Positions 37,921-47,290 of a DNA stretch of 64,000 nt are shown here, one piece after another. The DNA is from Calothrix sp. PCC 7103 (GTDB lineage: Bacteria > Cyanobacteriota > Cyanobacteriia > Cyanobacteriales > Nostocaceae). The notes beneath the pieces were generated by a model. It searched no databases. It was not told where the DNA came from and saw nothing but the letters and a program-made list of their open reading frames with translations. The stretch covers positions 112,544 to 176,543 of the forward strand of contig NZ_KB217478.1 in NCBI RefSeq assembly GCF_000331305.1, in the 5' to 3' direction. Each line of letters opens with the position of its first letter. Position 1 is the stretch's first letter. The position numbers and the translations under genes were made by a program.

Positions 37921-37930
37921 TTGAAGGTTA

Positions 37931-38003
<73 letters not shown>

Positions 38004-38104
38004 TTGTTGCTCTTTATTGGGTCAACGATTAATAAATGTAGCAAAGATATTTAGATAATGCAATAGGGTTTTGAAAATATTTTGAGAAATATTGGAAAAA
38101 GTAT

Positions 38105-38953
38105 TTAGGTGAGCTTGATTTTTAGCTTGAAGGCGCCAAATACAACGATAAATACCACAAACTGGACGAGAACAATACTTGCTCCAGAGGCTAGTTTGAA
38201 TAATGCTGAGGCAAGAATACCAACTATACTGGTTGTTGAGCCGATAATTACAGACATAATTAAGAAACGGCTAAAGTGATGGGTTATTACTTTTGCAGTA
38301 GAAGCGGGAATGACTAAAAAGGCATTCACTAGTAAAACACCAATGGCTTTTATCGCTATAGCGACTGCTAGTGATAATAATACTACGAATGTATAACGAT
38401 ATAGTTGGACGGGTATTCCTTGAACTTGGGCAACCGCTGGATTTAGGGTTAATAAGATTTGCTGATTCAGGGTTGATAATAAAAAAACGGCGCATCCCAG
38501 CAGTAGAATCAAGGTTAGTACCAAGTCAGTGTTATCTATCGCAAGGATATCTCCGAATAATACGCTCATTAAATTACCACGATATCCCTGTATAAAACTA
38601 GTTAGTATTAATCCGATTGCTAAGGCGCCACTCAGCACTATACTAAGGATGCTATCGCTGGCAATGTCTGTTTTATCTATGAAATAAAGAACAACTACCC
38701 CAAATACTAAAGTAAAAGGTAGTAACATCCAAGTTGGATTAATTTGTAAAAGGACACCTAATGCTACACCTACTAATGCCGCATGTCCTACTGCATGACT
38801 AAAAAACGATAAAGAACGTAAAGTTACGAAACAACCTAATAACCCTCCAACTATTCCCATTAAAACGGCACCTACTATTGCGCGTTGCATAAATGGGAAC
38901 TGGAGTAAACTTACTAAATTATCTACTGCTGTGATTCCTAAATACATTGGCAA
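38105..38953 (-). CDS. metal ABC transporter permease (ZnuB/ABC-3 family)
   Basis: The 282-residue protein is hydrophobic throughout, with eight or nine predicted membrane segments. It has the ABC-3 signature stretches GLLGCFVTLRSLSFFSHAVGHAALVGVALG and AIKAIGVLLVNAFLVIPASTA. It would import zinc or manganese with a ZnuA binding protein and ZnuC ATPase, neither of which is adjacent. The upstream neighbour is an unrelated small gene, so it is an orphan or a broken-up operon member. Confidence 0.88.
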   Translation of the reverse strand: MPMYLGITAVDNLVSLLQFPFMQRAIVGAVLMGIVGGLLGCFVTLRSLSFFSHAVGHAALVGVALGVLLQINPTWMLLPFTLVFGVVVLYFIDKTDIASDSILSIVLSGALAIGLILTSFIQGYRGNLMSVLFGDILAIDNTDLVLTLILLLGCAVFLLSTLNQQILLTLNPAVAQVQGIPVQLYRYTFVVLLSLAVAIAIKAIGVLLVNAFLVIPASTAKVITHHFSRFLIMSVIIGSTTSIVGILASALFKLASGASIVLVQFVVFIVVFGAFKLKIKLT

Positions 38954-39046
38954 AATATACGAATTAACGGATGTAACGCATGACTAGTTAAGTAAAGCAT
39001 GTTTGAGGGCGGCGCCTCAATAACATCCGTTACATCCATATGCAAG

Positions 39047-39289
39047 TTACATTTTGCCGCTTTGCATTACTTGTTGCAAATGGTGGCGAATTTCTTGTAC
39101 ATGTTCGATATCAGCTTGACGTAGTTTTTGGAATAGTTCTACGCAAGGTTGAGAGTTTACTTGCTGTGCGTCTTTGATGTAGGTTTCGTATGCTTTGACT
39201 GCTTCTGCTTTATTTTGGAGTACAGTAATAAAATCGTACTCTAAGTCGTTTAACGCGCGGGTTTGGTTTCCATTAGTTGCTTGAGTCAT
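39047..39289 (-). CDS. small helical hypothetical protein
   Basis: The 80-residue all-helical protein (ALNDLEYDFITVLQNKAEAVKAYETYIKDA, DIEHVQEIRHHLQQVMQ) has Glu/His spacing reminiscent of ferritin-like helices, but half the length of such domains. It is probably a conserved cyanobacterial hypothetical. It is co-oriented with the permease gene across 93 bases. Confidence 0.6.
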   Translation of the reverse strand: MTQATNGNQTRALNDLEYDFITVLQNKAEAVKAYETYIKDAQQVNSQPCVELFQKLRQADIEHVQEIRHHLQQVMQSGKM

Positions 39290-39411
39290 AAAACTACCCT
39301 CTTAATTGCAATACACTCCTTTTTTAGCTTTGTGCAATATTTGATTCATCTTTCTATATGTAGAGACATGTAGAGACATAAAATAATCTTTTGGGTGATG
39401 AGTATCAGCCC

Positions 39412-40851
39412 CAGCAATTCTAAATTTAAGAATTGATAAGGGTTTGAGCGGCATGAGACAAAGTATGGAGAAAATACATTTGACTTAAATCCGCACTCTT
39501 ATGAACAAATGATAGAAGTATTGGGATTTACAGCCCTTCTGGGATATTTACAGGCAGGCATCGCCAAAATGTCAGACCCAAGGAAAGATAGCCCGAATAA
39601 GCAATACAGCGTCAAAGACGCTGTATTAAGTGCTTTCGGCGCCTTTTTCATGCAGTGCGAATCTTTTTTAGAGTATCAAAGACAACTAAACAGTCGTAAA
39701 GGTCGAGACAACACTCAAACTTTATTTCGGGTTGCTAAAATTCCTACTGACAACCAAATTCGCAATATTCTTGACCCCATAGGGGCAAGTACATTAGTGT
39801 CAGTGTTTCATCAAATTTACAGAGTATTGAAAACAAAAGGATACTTAAAACCATTTGAGGTTCTAGGTGGGCAATTATTAGTTAGTTTAGACGGAACCGA
39901 ATATTTTTCATCCCAATCAATCCACTGTGACCAATGTTCGCATCGTACCCATAAAAACGGAACAGTAACTTACTTTCACAGCGCAATTCTACCTGCCATT
40001 GTTGCACCAGGGCAAGAACATGTAATTAGTCTCGACCCAGAATTTATCACTCCACAAGATGGACATGAAAAGCAGGACTGTGAAATTGAAGCAGCAAAAC
40101 GCTGGGTTAATAGACACACAGAGTTGTTTGGTAATGGTCAGGTGACATTATTAGGAGATGACCTTTATAGCCGACAACCAATGTGTGAATTAGTTACTAG
40201 TCTTGGCTTTCACTATATTTTTACCTGTTTGCCAGAATCTCATATTGCTTTATATGACTGGCTGAAGTATTTAAATACTAATGGAGAGGTTAGCCATCAG
40301 AGTGTTAGGGTTCGTCATGGACGTAAATGGCATTTCTATAATTACCGATGGGCTAATAATATTCCCTTACGGGATAGTCAACCTGCGATGCTTACTAATT
40401 GGTTTGAACTGACCATTACATGCGACGAGCAAGTTATCTTTGAGAATGCATGGGTCTGCGACCGTCCAGTCTCTAATGATAACATCACAGAGCTTGCTGA
40501 TAAAAGGTCGTGCCCGATGGAAAACCGAGAACGAGAACCATAATATACTCAAAACTAAAGGCTACCACCTCGAACACAACTTCGGGCATGGTAAACAACA
40601 CTTAGCTTCTTTTTTACTTACCCTTAACCTGTTGGCTTTTTTGTTTCACACCGTCTTACACCTAGTTGACCTTCCTTATCAACAGATTCGCTCTCTCTTG
40701 GGCACACGTAAACGTTTTTTTAATGATTTGCGTGCCTTGACTACTTATTTTGTTTTCGATTCGTGGCGGCATTTGATCTCCTTTATGCTAGATCAATTTG
40801 ACCCCATCCGTCCAGTCAATTCCTCATAGAAAGCCAAATTTAGAATTGCTG
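39412..40851. mobile_element. insertion sequence with CAGCAATTCTAAATTT ends
   Basis: The 16-bp terminal inverted repeats CAGCAATTCTAAATTT lie at 39,412-39,427 and, inverted, at 40,836-40,851. They enclose one transposase gene and give a 1.44 kb element. A target duplication was not evident. Confidence 0.85.
39509..40829 (+). pseudogene. DDE transposase (ISNCY-like) with +1 frameshift
   Basis: The first frame (39,509-40,543) has LGGQLLVSLDGTEYFSSQSIHC (Asp) and VTLLGDDLYSRQPMCELV (Asp). The protein logically continues as ITELADKGRARWKTENENHNILKTKGYHLEHNFGHG in the +1 frame to 40,829, containing the Glu. The switch falls on AAAA at about 40,502-40,505, where one A is surplus. It may be a point mutation or a programmed slip. 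Family assignment is tentative. Confidence 0.75.
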
Positions 40852-40894
40852 AATGTCCCGTGTGGTAGTTGCGCTTTTTGATAAAGTATGCATT

Positions 40895-42163
40895 TTAATT
40901 AATTGGTAGATTTAAGTAAAATTCTGTTCCTTTGCCTAAGTAAGATTCAAAGCTCAGTTTACCACCATGCTTTTCCTCTACTATTTGCTTTGCGATTGAT
41001 AATCCTAAACCTGTACCCTTACCTACTGGTTTTGTTGTAAATAACGGTTCAAATAGTCGTTGTTTGACTCCTTCACTCATCCCTGTACCGTTGTCAACGA
41101 TGCGAACAACTACTGTAGTAGAGTTAAGCATTTCTGTAAAAATAAAAATTTTAGGGTTAGTAACATCTCTCACTGCATCGATAGCATTTGCTAGTAAGTT
41201 CATAAATACCTGGTTTAATTGTCCCGCATAGCATTCAATTTCTGGTATGGCGCCATATTGTTTAATAATCTCTATTGCTGGACGACTATCTTTAGATTTT
41301 AAACGATGTTGTAATATCATTAATGTGCTATCAAGTCCAGTGTGTAAACTTACTAATTCTTTATTCGTTGTATCCAAACGCGAGAAGTTTCGTAATGATA
41401 GCGAAATATCTTTAATACGTTCTGCACTTAATTTCATTGAATGAAGAAGTTTAGGTAAGTCTAAGAGCGCAAATTCAATATCGAGTTCTTCTAATGATTG
41501 CTCGATTTCTGGTATCAAAGTTGTACAGTATTTTTGGTAGATGCGAATCATTTTAGTTATATTCGCCACAAAATCATGTGCAGGTGCGATATTATTAGTA
41601 ATACAACCAATTGGATTATTTACTTCGTGTGCTACTCCTGCAACTAGTTGGCCCATTGTTGCAAACTTTTCTTGCTGTACTAGTTGCACTTGTGCTGTTT
41701 CTAAGGCTTTGGTACGTTCTCTAACACGTTGTTCTAAATCTTCATTCCACTGTTGAAGCGTTTTTGTTAAATAACGTATTTGTAAATGTACTTTTACTCT
41801 TGCTAATACCTCTTGTCCTTCAAATGGTTTACTGATATAATCAACGGCGCCTAATGATAATCCTTTGACTTTACTTTCAGTATCAGTTAATGCGGTCATA
41901 AATATTATAGGTATATCTTGAGTTTTAGGATTCATTTTAATTCGGCGACAAGTTTCAAAACCATCAATACCTGGCATTTGAACATCAAGTAATATCAATT
42001 CTGGATGTTCGTCCTCTTCTAATAACTCTAATGCACTGGCACCGTCAACTTCAATACGGATATTAAAACCCTCATTATCAAGAGTTTTGGCTAATACTTC
42101 CAAATTTGTAGGATTATCATCTACAATCAAAATGAAACTCATCTCGTTATTAATAAGTGACAT
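40895..42163 (-). CDS. response regulator-histidine kinase hybrid
   Basis: The 422-residue soluble protein opens with a receiver (ILIVDDNPTNLEVLAKTL, LILLDVQMPGIDGFETCRRI) followed by a coiled coil. The HisKA domain has a His in MGQLVAGVAHEVNNPIG, and a HATPase region follows (NQVFMNLLANAIDAV, VDNGTGMSEGV, GKGTGLGLSIAKQIVEEKHGG). The start may be the internal Met of MSFILIVDD. It lies 21 bases downstream of the larger kinase gene and probably shares its transcript and signal path. Confidence 0.9.
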   Translation of the reverse strand: MSLINNEMSFILIVDDNPTNLEVLAKTLDNEGFNIRIEVDGASALELLEEDEHPELILLDVQMPGIDGFETCRRIKMNPKTQDIPIIFMTALTDTESKVKGLSLGAVDYISKPFEGQEVLARVKVHLQIRYLTKTLQQWNEDLEQRVRERTKALETAQVQLVQQEKFATMGQLVAGVAHEVNNPIGCITNNIAPAHDFVANITKMIRIYQKYCTTLIPEIEQSLEELDIEFALLDLPKLLHSMKLSAERIKDISLSLRNFSRLDTTNKELVSLHTGLDSTLMILQHRLKSKDSRPAIEIIKQYGAIPEIECYAGQLNQVFMNLLANAIDAVRDVTNPKIFIFTEMLNSTTVVVRIVDNGTGMSEGVKQRLFEPLFTTKPVGKGTGLGLSIAKQIVEEKHGGKLSFESYLGKGTEFYLNLPIN

Positions 42164-42184
42164 ATTATTAATTTTGTAGTTAGC

Positions 42185-44344
42185 TTAATTATCGAGCAAA
42201 CCTTTGAGAAAATCACGGATAAGTTTAATTTGATACCTTTCAGATAAATTAATAATTTTATCAGCAAAAGGTATTAGCGTTTCCGAAGCTTCTTTGAGCT
42301 TTTCTGCTTCAAAGCTGATTTTCTTAATATCTCCCTTTCTAGCAATTTCATATAAATACTCTAATACTTCGTGAGATGGGATAGCTATTTCATTCGGTGA
42401 AGTTGTATTAGTTTTATTTTGAGTGCTTTGCTCGAAATTATGCTGATAAACCCATTCTATTTCCAAATGTTTACTTAGCATCTCAAATAAAGCGTCTGCT
42501 GATATAGGTTTGGGCAAAAATGCCGCAGCACCTGCATCTAAACTTTTGTATTGGTCAGTGTCAAATACGCTTGCAGAAGAAGCAATTATTACAACGTTGT
42601 CAAATTCTGGTAACGCGTGTAAATTTTTCATGAATTCAAAACCGTGCATTACAGGCATGACTAAATCTGTTATTATAATATCTGGTTGAAATTCAATTCC
42701 TTTTTCTAATCCTTGTTGTCCATTTTGTGCTTCTGCCATTTCAAAACCAAGTGGTTCCAGTAATTTTACAATAACCGACCGATTTTCCCATTTATCATCT
42801 ACAACCAAAACTTTTTGTTTTTTACCTTCATATCCAATTATGACACCACGCTTACTGAATTTAGAAGATTGTACCCAATTTGGTGCTTCTGCTAATTCCA
42901 CTTCAAAAGCAAAAATACTACCTTTCCCTAATTTACTTTGAACTTCAATTTTACTATCCATTAATGATATAATTTTACCACTAATTGCTAATCCTAACCC
43001 TGTACCTTCCGATTGTCTTACGCTTTCACCTACTTGTTCAAATGGAAGAAAAATTTTCTCAAGCTGTTCTGGCGCCATCCCTACACCTGTATCTTCTATC
43101 TCGAATCGAATTTTATATGTAGAAGCTGCTTCATTAAGAGCAGTTTTGACTCTAAAAGTAACTTGACCAAAATCAGTAAACTTGATAGCATTACCAAGTA
43201 AATTAATTAAAATTTGACGTAAACGTTTTTCATCTGCTTTTATACCTATAGGTATTTGGGTGTCAGGTTGATAAATAAATGCAATATCTTTTTGTTCCGC
43301 ACGGATGCGGCAAATTTCTGCAACTCCTTCCAAAAAAGATGGAAAATGAAAATCAACAGGATAAAGTTCCATTTTTTGTGCTTCGATTTTAGAAAGGTCA
43401 AGCACATCATTAATTAACATCAATAAATGTGAAGCACATTGATGGATAATATCAACTCCCTTGCGTCCATCTTCTGTAAGTTGCGAACGATGAAGAATTT
43501 GTGTGTAGCCAAGAATACCATTAAGCGGTGTCCGTAATTCATGACTCATGTTGGCAAGAAACTCACTTTTTGCTTTATTAGCGCTGTCAGCAGCTAATTT
43601 TGCTTCTTGTAACTGCTGTGTTCTTTGGTTGACGCGGTTTTCTAAATCTTCATTTGCACGACGCAACATTTCTTGACTTTCCCGTAAGGCGCCTTCAGCC
43701 TCCTGTCTTAGTTTATAATCGCGGTGGGATTGAATTAAATTGCTGCAAGTTGCTAGAAACGGTTGCAGATAGTTAATTACCGCTTCATCATAACCACTTG
43801 GGCAATTAGCGATTCCTACCATCCCGACTAATTCTTTATTGCTGTAAAATGGTATTCCTAGGAATGCGTTTAACGGTGGATGACCTTCTGGGATACCACC
43901 TCGACGTGGGTCTGTAGATGGGGAATTAGATATAACAGGCTCACCTGTTACTAACACTGTACCAAAAAGTGTTTTCAAATTATTAAACTCCATACCGCGC
44001 GGAGCATTCTCATCATAAAACGCGCGCGTTTCCTCGTTCCAAGCAATATTTGTGATTGCATGGGTCTTTAAGTAAGGGTTTCCACGTATTTTCATATGCG
44101 CGTTCATGTCAAATTCTCCATTCTCTGTATGGAAGACTTCGCCGATGAAACCGTACTCGCTCTCAGTTATTATCAATAAATTATCAAGCAGTACATTAAA
44201 AGCTATCCGGGGGTTGGATTCAACGATAAACTGTGTTTGGGCAAGTGCAATTGCCTTGAGTAGACTATTATTTTTCTCTTGTTGCTTTAATGCTTCCTTA
44301 AGAAACTGTAATTCGTTGCTTTGTTCTACAAAGTTAGTACTCAT
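42185..44344 (-). CDS. GAF-containing hybrid sensor histidine kinase
   Basis: The 719-residue soluble kinase has a GAF-like sensor (about residues 20-215, GTVLVTGEPVISNSPSTDPRRGG), a coiled coil, HisKA (FLANMSHELRTPLNG), HATPase (LRQILINLLGNAIKFT, EGTGLGLAISGKII) and a receiver (VLVVDDKWENRSVIVKLLEPLGF, IIITDLVMPVMHGFEF). A helical C-terminal tail follows (about 650-719). The GAF domain lacks the obvious chromophore Cys of phytochromes. The signal is unknown. Confidence 0.9.
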   Translation of the reverse strand: MSTNFVEQSNELQFLKEALKQQEKNNSLLKAIALAQTQFIVESNPRIAFNVLLDNLLIITESEYGFIGEVFHTENGEFDMNAHMKIRGNPYLKTHAITNIAWNEETRAFYDENAPRGMEFNNLKTLFGTVLVTGEPVISNSPSTDPRRGGIPEGHPPLNAFLGIPFYSNKELVGMVGIANCPSGYDEAVINYLQPFLATCSNLIQSHRDYKLRQEAEGALRESQEMLRRANEDLENRVNQRTQQLQEAKLAADSANKAKSEFLANMSHELRTPLNGILGYTQILHRSQLTEDGRKGVDIIHQCASHLLMLINDVLDLSKIEAQKMELYPVDFHFPSFLEGVAEICRIRAEQKDIAFIYQPDTQIPIGIKADEKRLRQILINLLGNAIKFTDFGQVTFRVKTALNEAASTYKIRFEIEDTGVGMAPEQLEKIFLPFEQVGESVRQSEGTGLGLAISGKIISLMDSKIEVQSKLGKGSIFAFEVELAEAPNWVQSSKFSKRGVIIGYEGKKQKVLVVDDKWENRSVIVKLLEPLGFEMAEAQNGQQGLEKGIEFQPDIIITDLVMPVMHGFEFMKNLHALPEFDNVVIIASSASVFDTDQYKSLDAGAAAFLPKPISADALFEMLSKHLEIEWVYQHNFEQSTQNKTNTTSPNEIAIPSHEVLEYLYEIARKGDIKKISFEAEKLKEASETLIPFADKIINLSERYQIKLIRDFLKGLLDN

Positions 44345-44656
44345 GCGTATTATCTCAACTTAGAATGTCGAGCTTAGGATACCCAGAAGCTACCTAGAAG
44401 TAACACAAAAACGCAAAAACGCATATTTTGACCTACACTTAAATGTCTGTTGTGTAGAATCCTTGTACCGTAACTGTTAGGGAGTTTCAACTTACACATT
44501 TAGCCAATAACAACAGAAGTTGGTGCGTGATGCTACTGGATTACTGCTTCGTTTTGAGATTGTTGGTAGCGTCACGCACCCTACTTTTAATATCTAGGGT
44601 TTGCTGAAAAACAGGGAAAAACAGGCACCATCAGATTATCAGACCAAAGAAATATA
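44345..44656. repeat. intergenic region with GTGCGTGA palindrome
   Basis: Fifteen-base arms GGTGCGTGATGCTAC (44,522-44,536) and GTAGCGTCACGCACC (44,566-44,580) form a hairpin with one mismatch, a repeat type common in filamentous cyanobacteria. No gene is supported in this stretch upstream of the kinase pair. Confidence 0.65.
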
Positions 44657-44796
44657 CTGGAGTTTAGACTAAATAATCTAAAACCCTTGTGTAGTAAGCA
44701 TTCTAGACTTTGGAATCAGAAACAGTCAATAAATCATCAAAGCCTTGCTGGATAAGGGTTTGGCCGTTTGATTTGTCAAAATAGTCTAAACTCCAG
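44657..44796. repeat. 140-bp MITE-like inverted repeat abutting an IS
   Basis: CTGGAGTTTAGACTA (44,657-44,671) and its exact complement (44,782-44,796) bound a non-coding segment; AAACCCTT near both ends extends the symmetry. The right end touches the first base of the next IS. Confidence 0.7.
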
Positions 44797-46260
44797 CAAT
44801 ACCTTCGCCAAATTTAAGAACTGGTAGAGCTAGTACTAGCTGGGTGTATGCGCCCTAAATTGGTAACTCTATGGAAAATATTTGCTTTTTATACTGGGTC
44901 TGGTTTTACCGGAAGGAGTTTTATAGTTTCCTCAACATATTTATAACCCCGGAATAGTGCCTTCAGGTCTGTGATACTAAAATCAGGGTTAAATTTCCGA
45001 AAATGAATAAGCAAAATTTGCGAAACATTAACCATGAAAAACGCTCTTATTAGCAGCGTTTGTAACTGCTGTTTTCCCAACATTCATAAAATCTTCTAGT
45101 CCCCAAAATTGTTTGGCATCTCGGTAATTGAACTCAATTTGAAATCTGAGGCTATAATAATCGATTAACTTGTTATGACTTAAGTCTAAGTCCGTTGAAA
45201 ATAACACTGCATGAGTTCGTGTTAAAGTTTTAATATTTGTTCTTACTAGAATGACAACATTTAATGCCTGACAATATTCCTTGTGTAGAAGCTTTGCTTG
45301 ATAAATATCTGTACGAATGTCATCTTCAATCTTAGTTTCTTTTAAAAAACGCTCTGGTATAAATGAATAGTTTATTTTCTCACCATACTTACGACGAGAC
45401 TTACGTGTCGGGTCTGGATTTTCGCTTCTGTATGTATAAAGCTGAATCATGACGCATTTTGCAAATTAGGTGTAAACCTAGCTGCCGAGCCATTACTACC
45501 GCTTTATTATTTCCAAAATAACCATCCAGCACCAAATAGGTCAATGGTAAAAAATTACTGATTTTTTTGAGTAAATTCTGAAGCATACAACGTATACGTA
45601 GAAAGTCTGGAGTTAAATTTACTTCTTTCTTATCCTTTGTTTTACTACCCTTTGGGCGCCCGCCTTTCTTTTTTACAGTTTCTTCTTGAGGCTTATTTTT
45701 AGATATCTTGGACTTTTTTGTTACTTTTTTTGCTTTATCTTCTTTTGGTTTTATGACTTGCTCTACACTAATAGGAAATGCTTTCCTTTGCTCGATGCTT
45801 ACAAGCGATAACGTAAAAAAAGATAATCCAAGTATGGGTTTTTCATATAAGGATGAGAAAAATCTATCGATTCCATAGCTTTTTTCTCCTGCTTTACTGA
45901 TTACTACTTCATCTCCTGCTAATATATATGTTTCTTTACTACGAAATATATGTTCTCTAAAAAATACCCGCTCGCAACACTGCCCAAGGTAGCGATGAAG
46001 CAAAAAAGCGTTGTATTGTTCGATAACTTCCCCCCTTTCCGCACCAGCGTGATATGCCCAGCATGGTTATTCTATAACGAGTAGCCAGCATTGCTGATAT
46101 GATTCTGTTCCACCGTCGTAAAGTTGTTCTAGTCGTGTGTCGCTGTAAGCATTCCAATAGTGCTAATATATCTGGCATGGGCTTTCTGTGGTAATTGAGT
46201 TGTAGTTTGGTACACATAACTCTACTACAGAAGGTCCTCTTTATTTTGGCGAAGGTATTG
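44797..46260. mobile_element. degenerate IS4-like insertion sequence
   Basis: CAATACCTTCGCCAAA at 44,797-44,812 and its complement at 46,245-46,260 are 16-bp perfect terminal repeats. The 1.46 kb unit contains a broken transposase gene. Its right end cuts into the M28 peptidase gene. Confidence 0.85.
44889..46217 (-). pseudogene. IS4-like transposase, several frameshifts
   Basis: Four overlapping pieces in different frames add up to one transposase. They are MCTKLQLNYHRKPMPDILALLECL.., AGDEVVISKAGEKSYGIDRFFSS (catalytic Asp region), a Lys-rich insert (KKKGGRPKGSKTKDKKE), YLVLDGYFGNNKAVVMA (Asp) and YYSLRFQIEFNYRDAKQFWGLEDF (Glu). Frames change near 45,970, 45,425 and 45,050. It is inactive. 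Confidence 0.8.
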
Positions 46261-46261
46261 T

Positions 46262-46606
46262 TTGATTACCGCGCATTTAGATTCTACCGCTGCCTTTAGT
46301 GACCACTTTGAACCCCATGCAGATATTGCTCCAGGTAGAGATGATGATGCAAGCGGTGTTGCAGCAGTTCTAGCTGTAGCAAGTGTGATGAAAAAACTAG
46401 CTACTACCAAACCACCCAAGCGTTCGATTCGTTTTGTTTTATTTAACGCCGAAGAACACGGTTTAATTGGCAGTAAAGCTTATGCGCGCGGACAAGCTGC
46501 TAAGAAAGCGCCGATAGTAGGAGTGTACCAAATGGACATGATTGGCTACAACGTCAATCCACCCCGTTCTTTTGAAGTTCACGTTGGCTATTTACCTTCA
46601 CATTAA
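46262..46606 (+). pseudogene. M28-family aminopeptidase fragment
   Basis: The fragment keeps the zinc-site motifs of M28 peptidases: His/Asp in ITAHLDS..., Asp in GRDDDASGVAAVLAVA, the Glu pair in FVLFNAEEHGLIGSKAYA and QMDMIGYN. The N-terminal part is removed by the IS ending at 46,260, and the frame closes abruptly after FEVHVGYLPSH, where an indel joins it to the following frame. It is not functional. Confidence 0.8.
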
Positions 46607-47201
46607 TCCAGGTGAGGATATCTACGGTTATAACCTGATTGTCAGCACTACAGATTTACATGGCGCCCAATACGGAAAAGATTTTATCGAAGATTATAAA
46701 CGCCGTTTAGGAGTATCAGGTTCCCCTGGAGATGTAATTACAGTACTACGGTCTGTAGTCATGGATCCGTGGGTTACTGAAACGTACCCACTCATTGGTA
46801 AACACTATGTGCGGGCACCTATTCTAGCTCACCAGCAAGAGCTAAAAATGCCCTCGGTTGTAGCTTGTTATCAACAAGCATTAGCTAAAGGTGATTTAGA
46901 AACTATAGTCCAACAATTTGAGCCAAACGGTTTAGCACGTGAACCAAGTGGTAGTAAATATTTTTATCAAGGCACAGAACAATTGCGCTATTTTTACGCA
47001 ATGCTTTTTTCTAACAATGGTGGTATCCCCTTAGAACACTGTACTATCACTAATGATAATACTTGCTGTGCGATAGAATACAATGTTACTAATTGGGGGC
47101 AAACACAACTAGCACCGCAAGCAGGAGTTGCAGTTTACTGTATAGGAGCTAGCGGTCTTTTGGTTGCAGCTAGGATTTACGATGATGTTGAGCCACCTTA
47201 G
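46542..47201 (+). CDS. SnoaL/NTF2-like protein, N-terminus fused to M28 debris
   Basis: The convincing part starts near 46,610 (EDIYGYNLIVSTTDLHGAQYGKDF). The C-terminal ~115 residues (SVVACYQQALAKGDLETIVQQFEPNGLAREPSGSKYFYQG..QLRYFYAMLF) fit the SnoaL-like NTF2 fold, a small cone-shaped barrel found in isomerases and ligand-binding proteins. The upstream part of the frame overlaps the peptidase remnant in another phase, so the original start is probably lost and expression is uncertain. Confidence 0.55.
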   Translation: MATTSIHPVLLKFTLAIYLHINPGEDIYGYNLIVSTTDLHGAQYGKDFIEDYKRRLGVSGSPGDVITVLRSVVMDPWVTETYPLIGKHYVRAPILAHQQELKMPSVVACYQQALAKGDLETIVQQFEPNGLAREPSGSKYFYQGTEQLRYFYAMLFSNNGGIPLEHCTITNDNTCCAIEYNVTNWGQTQLAPQAGVAVYCIGASGLLVAARIYDDVEPP

Positions 47202-47290
47202 AAAAAATTGCATAAGTTCGTCGTAGCTAGAAATAATGATATGTAATAAACAGCTTTAGTAATTGTTTTTAAAGCAATCAGGTTATTAGC

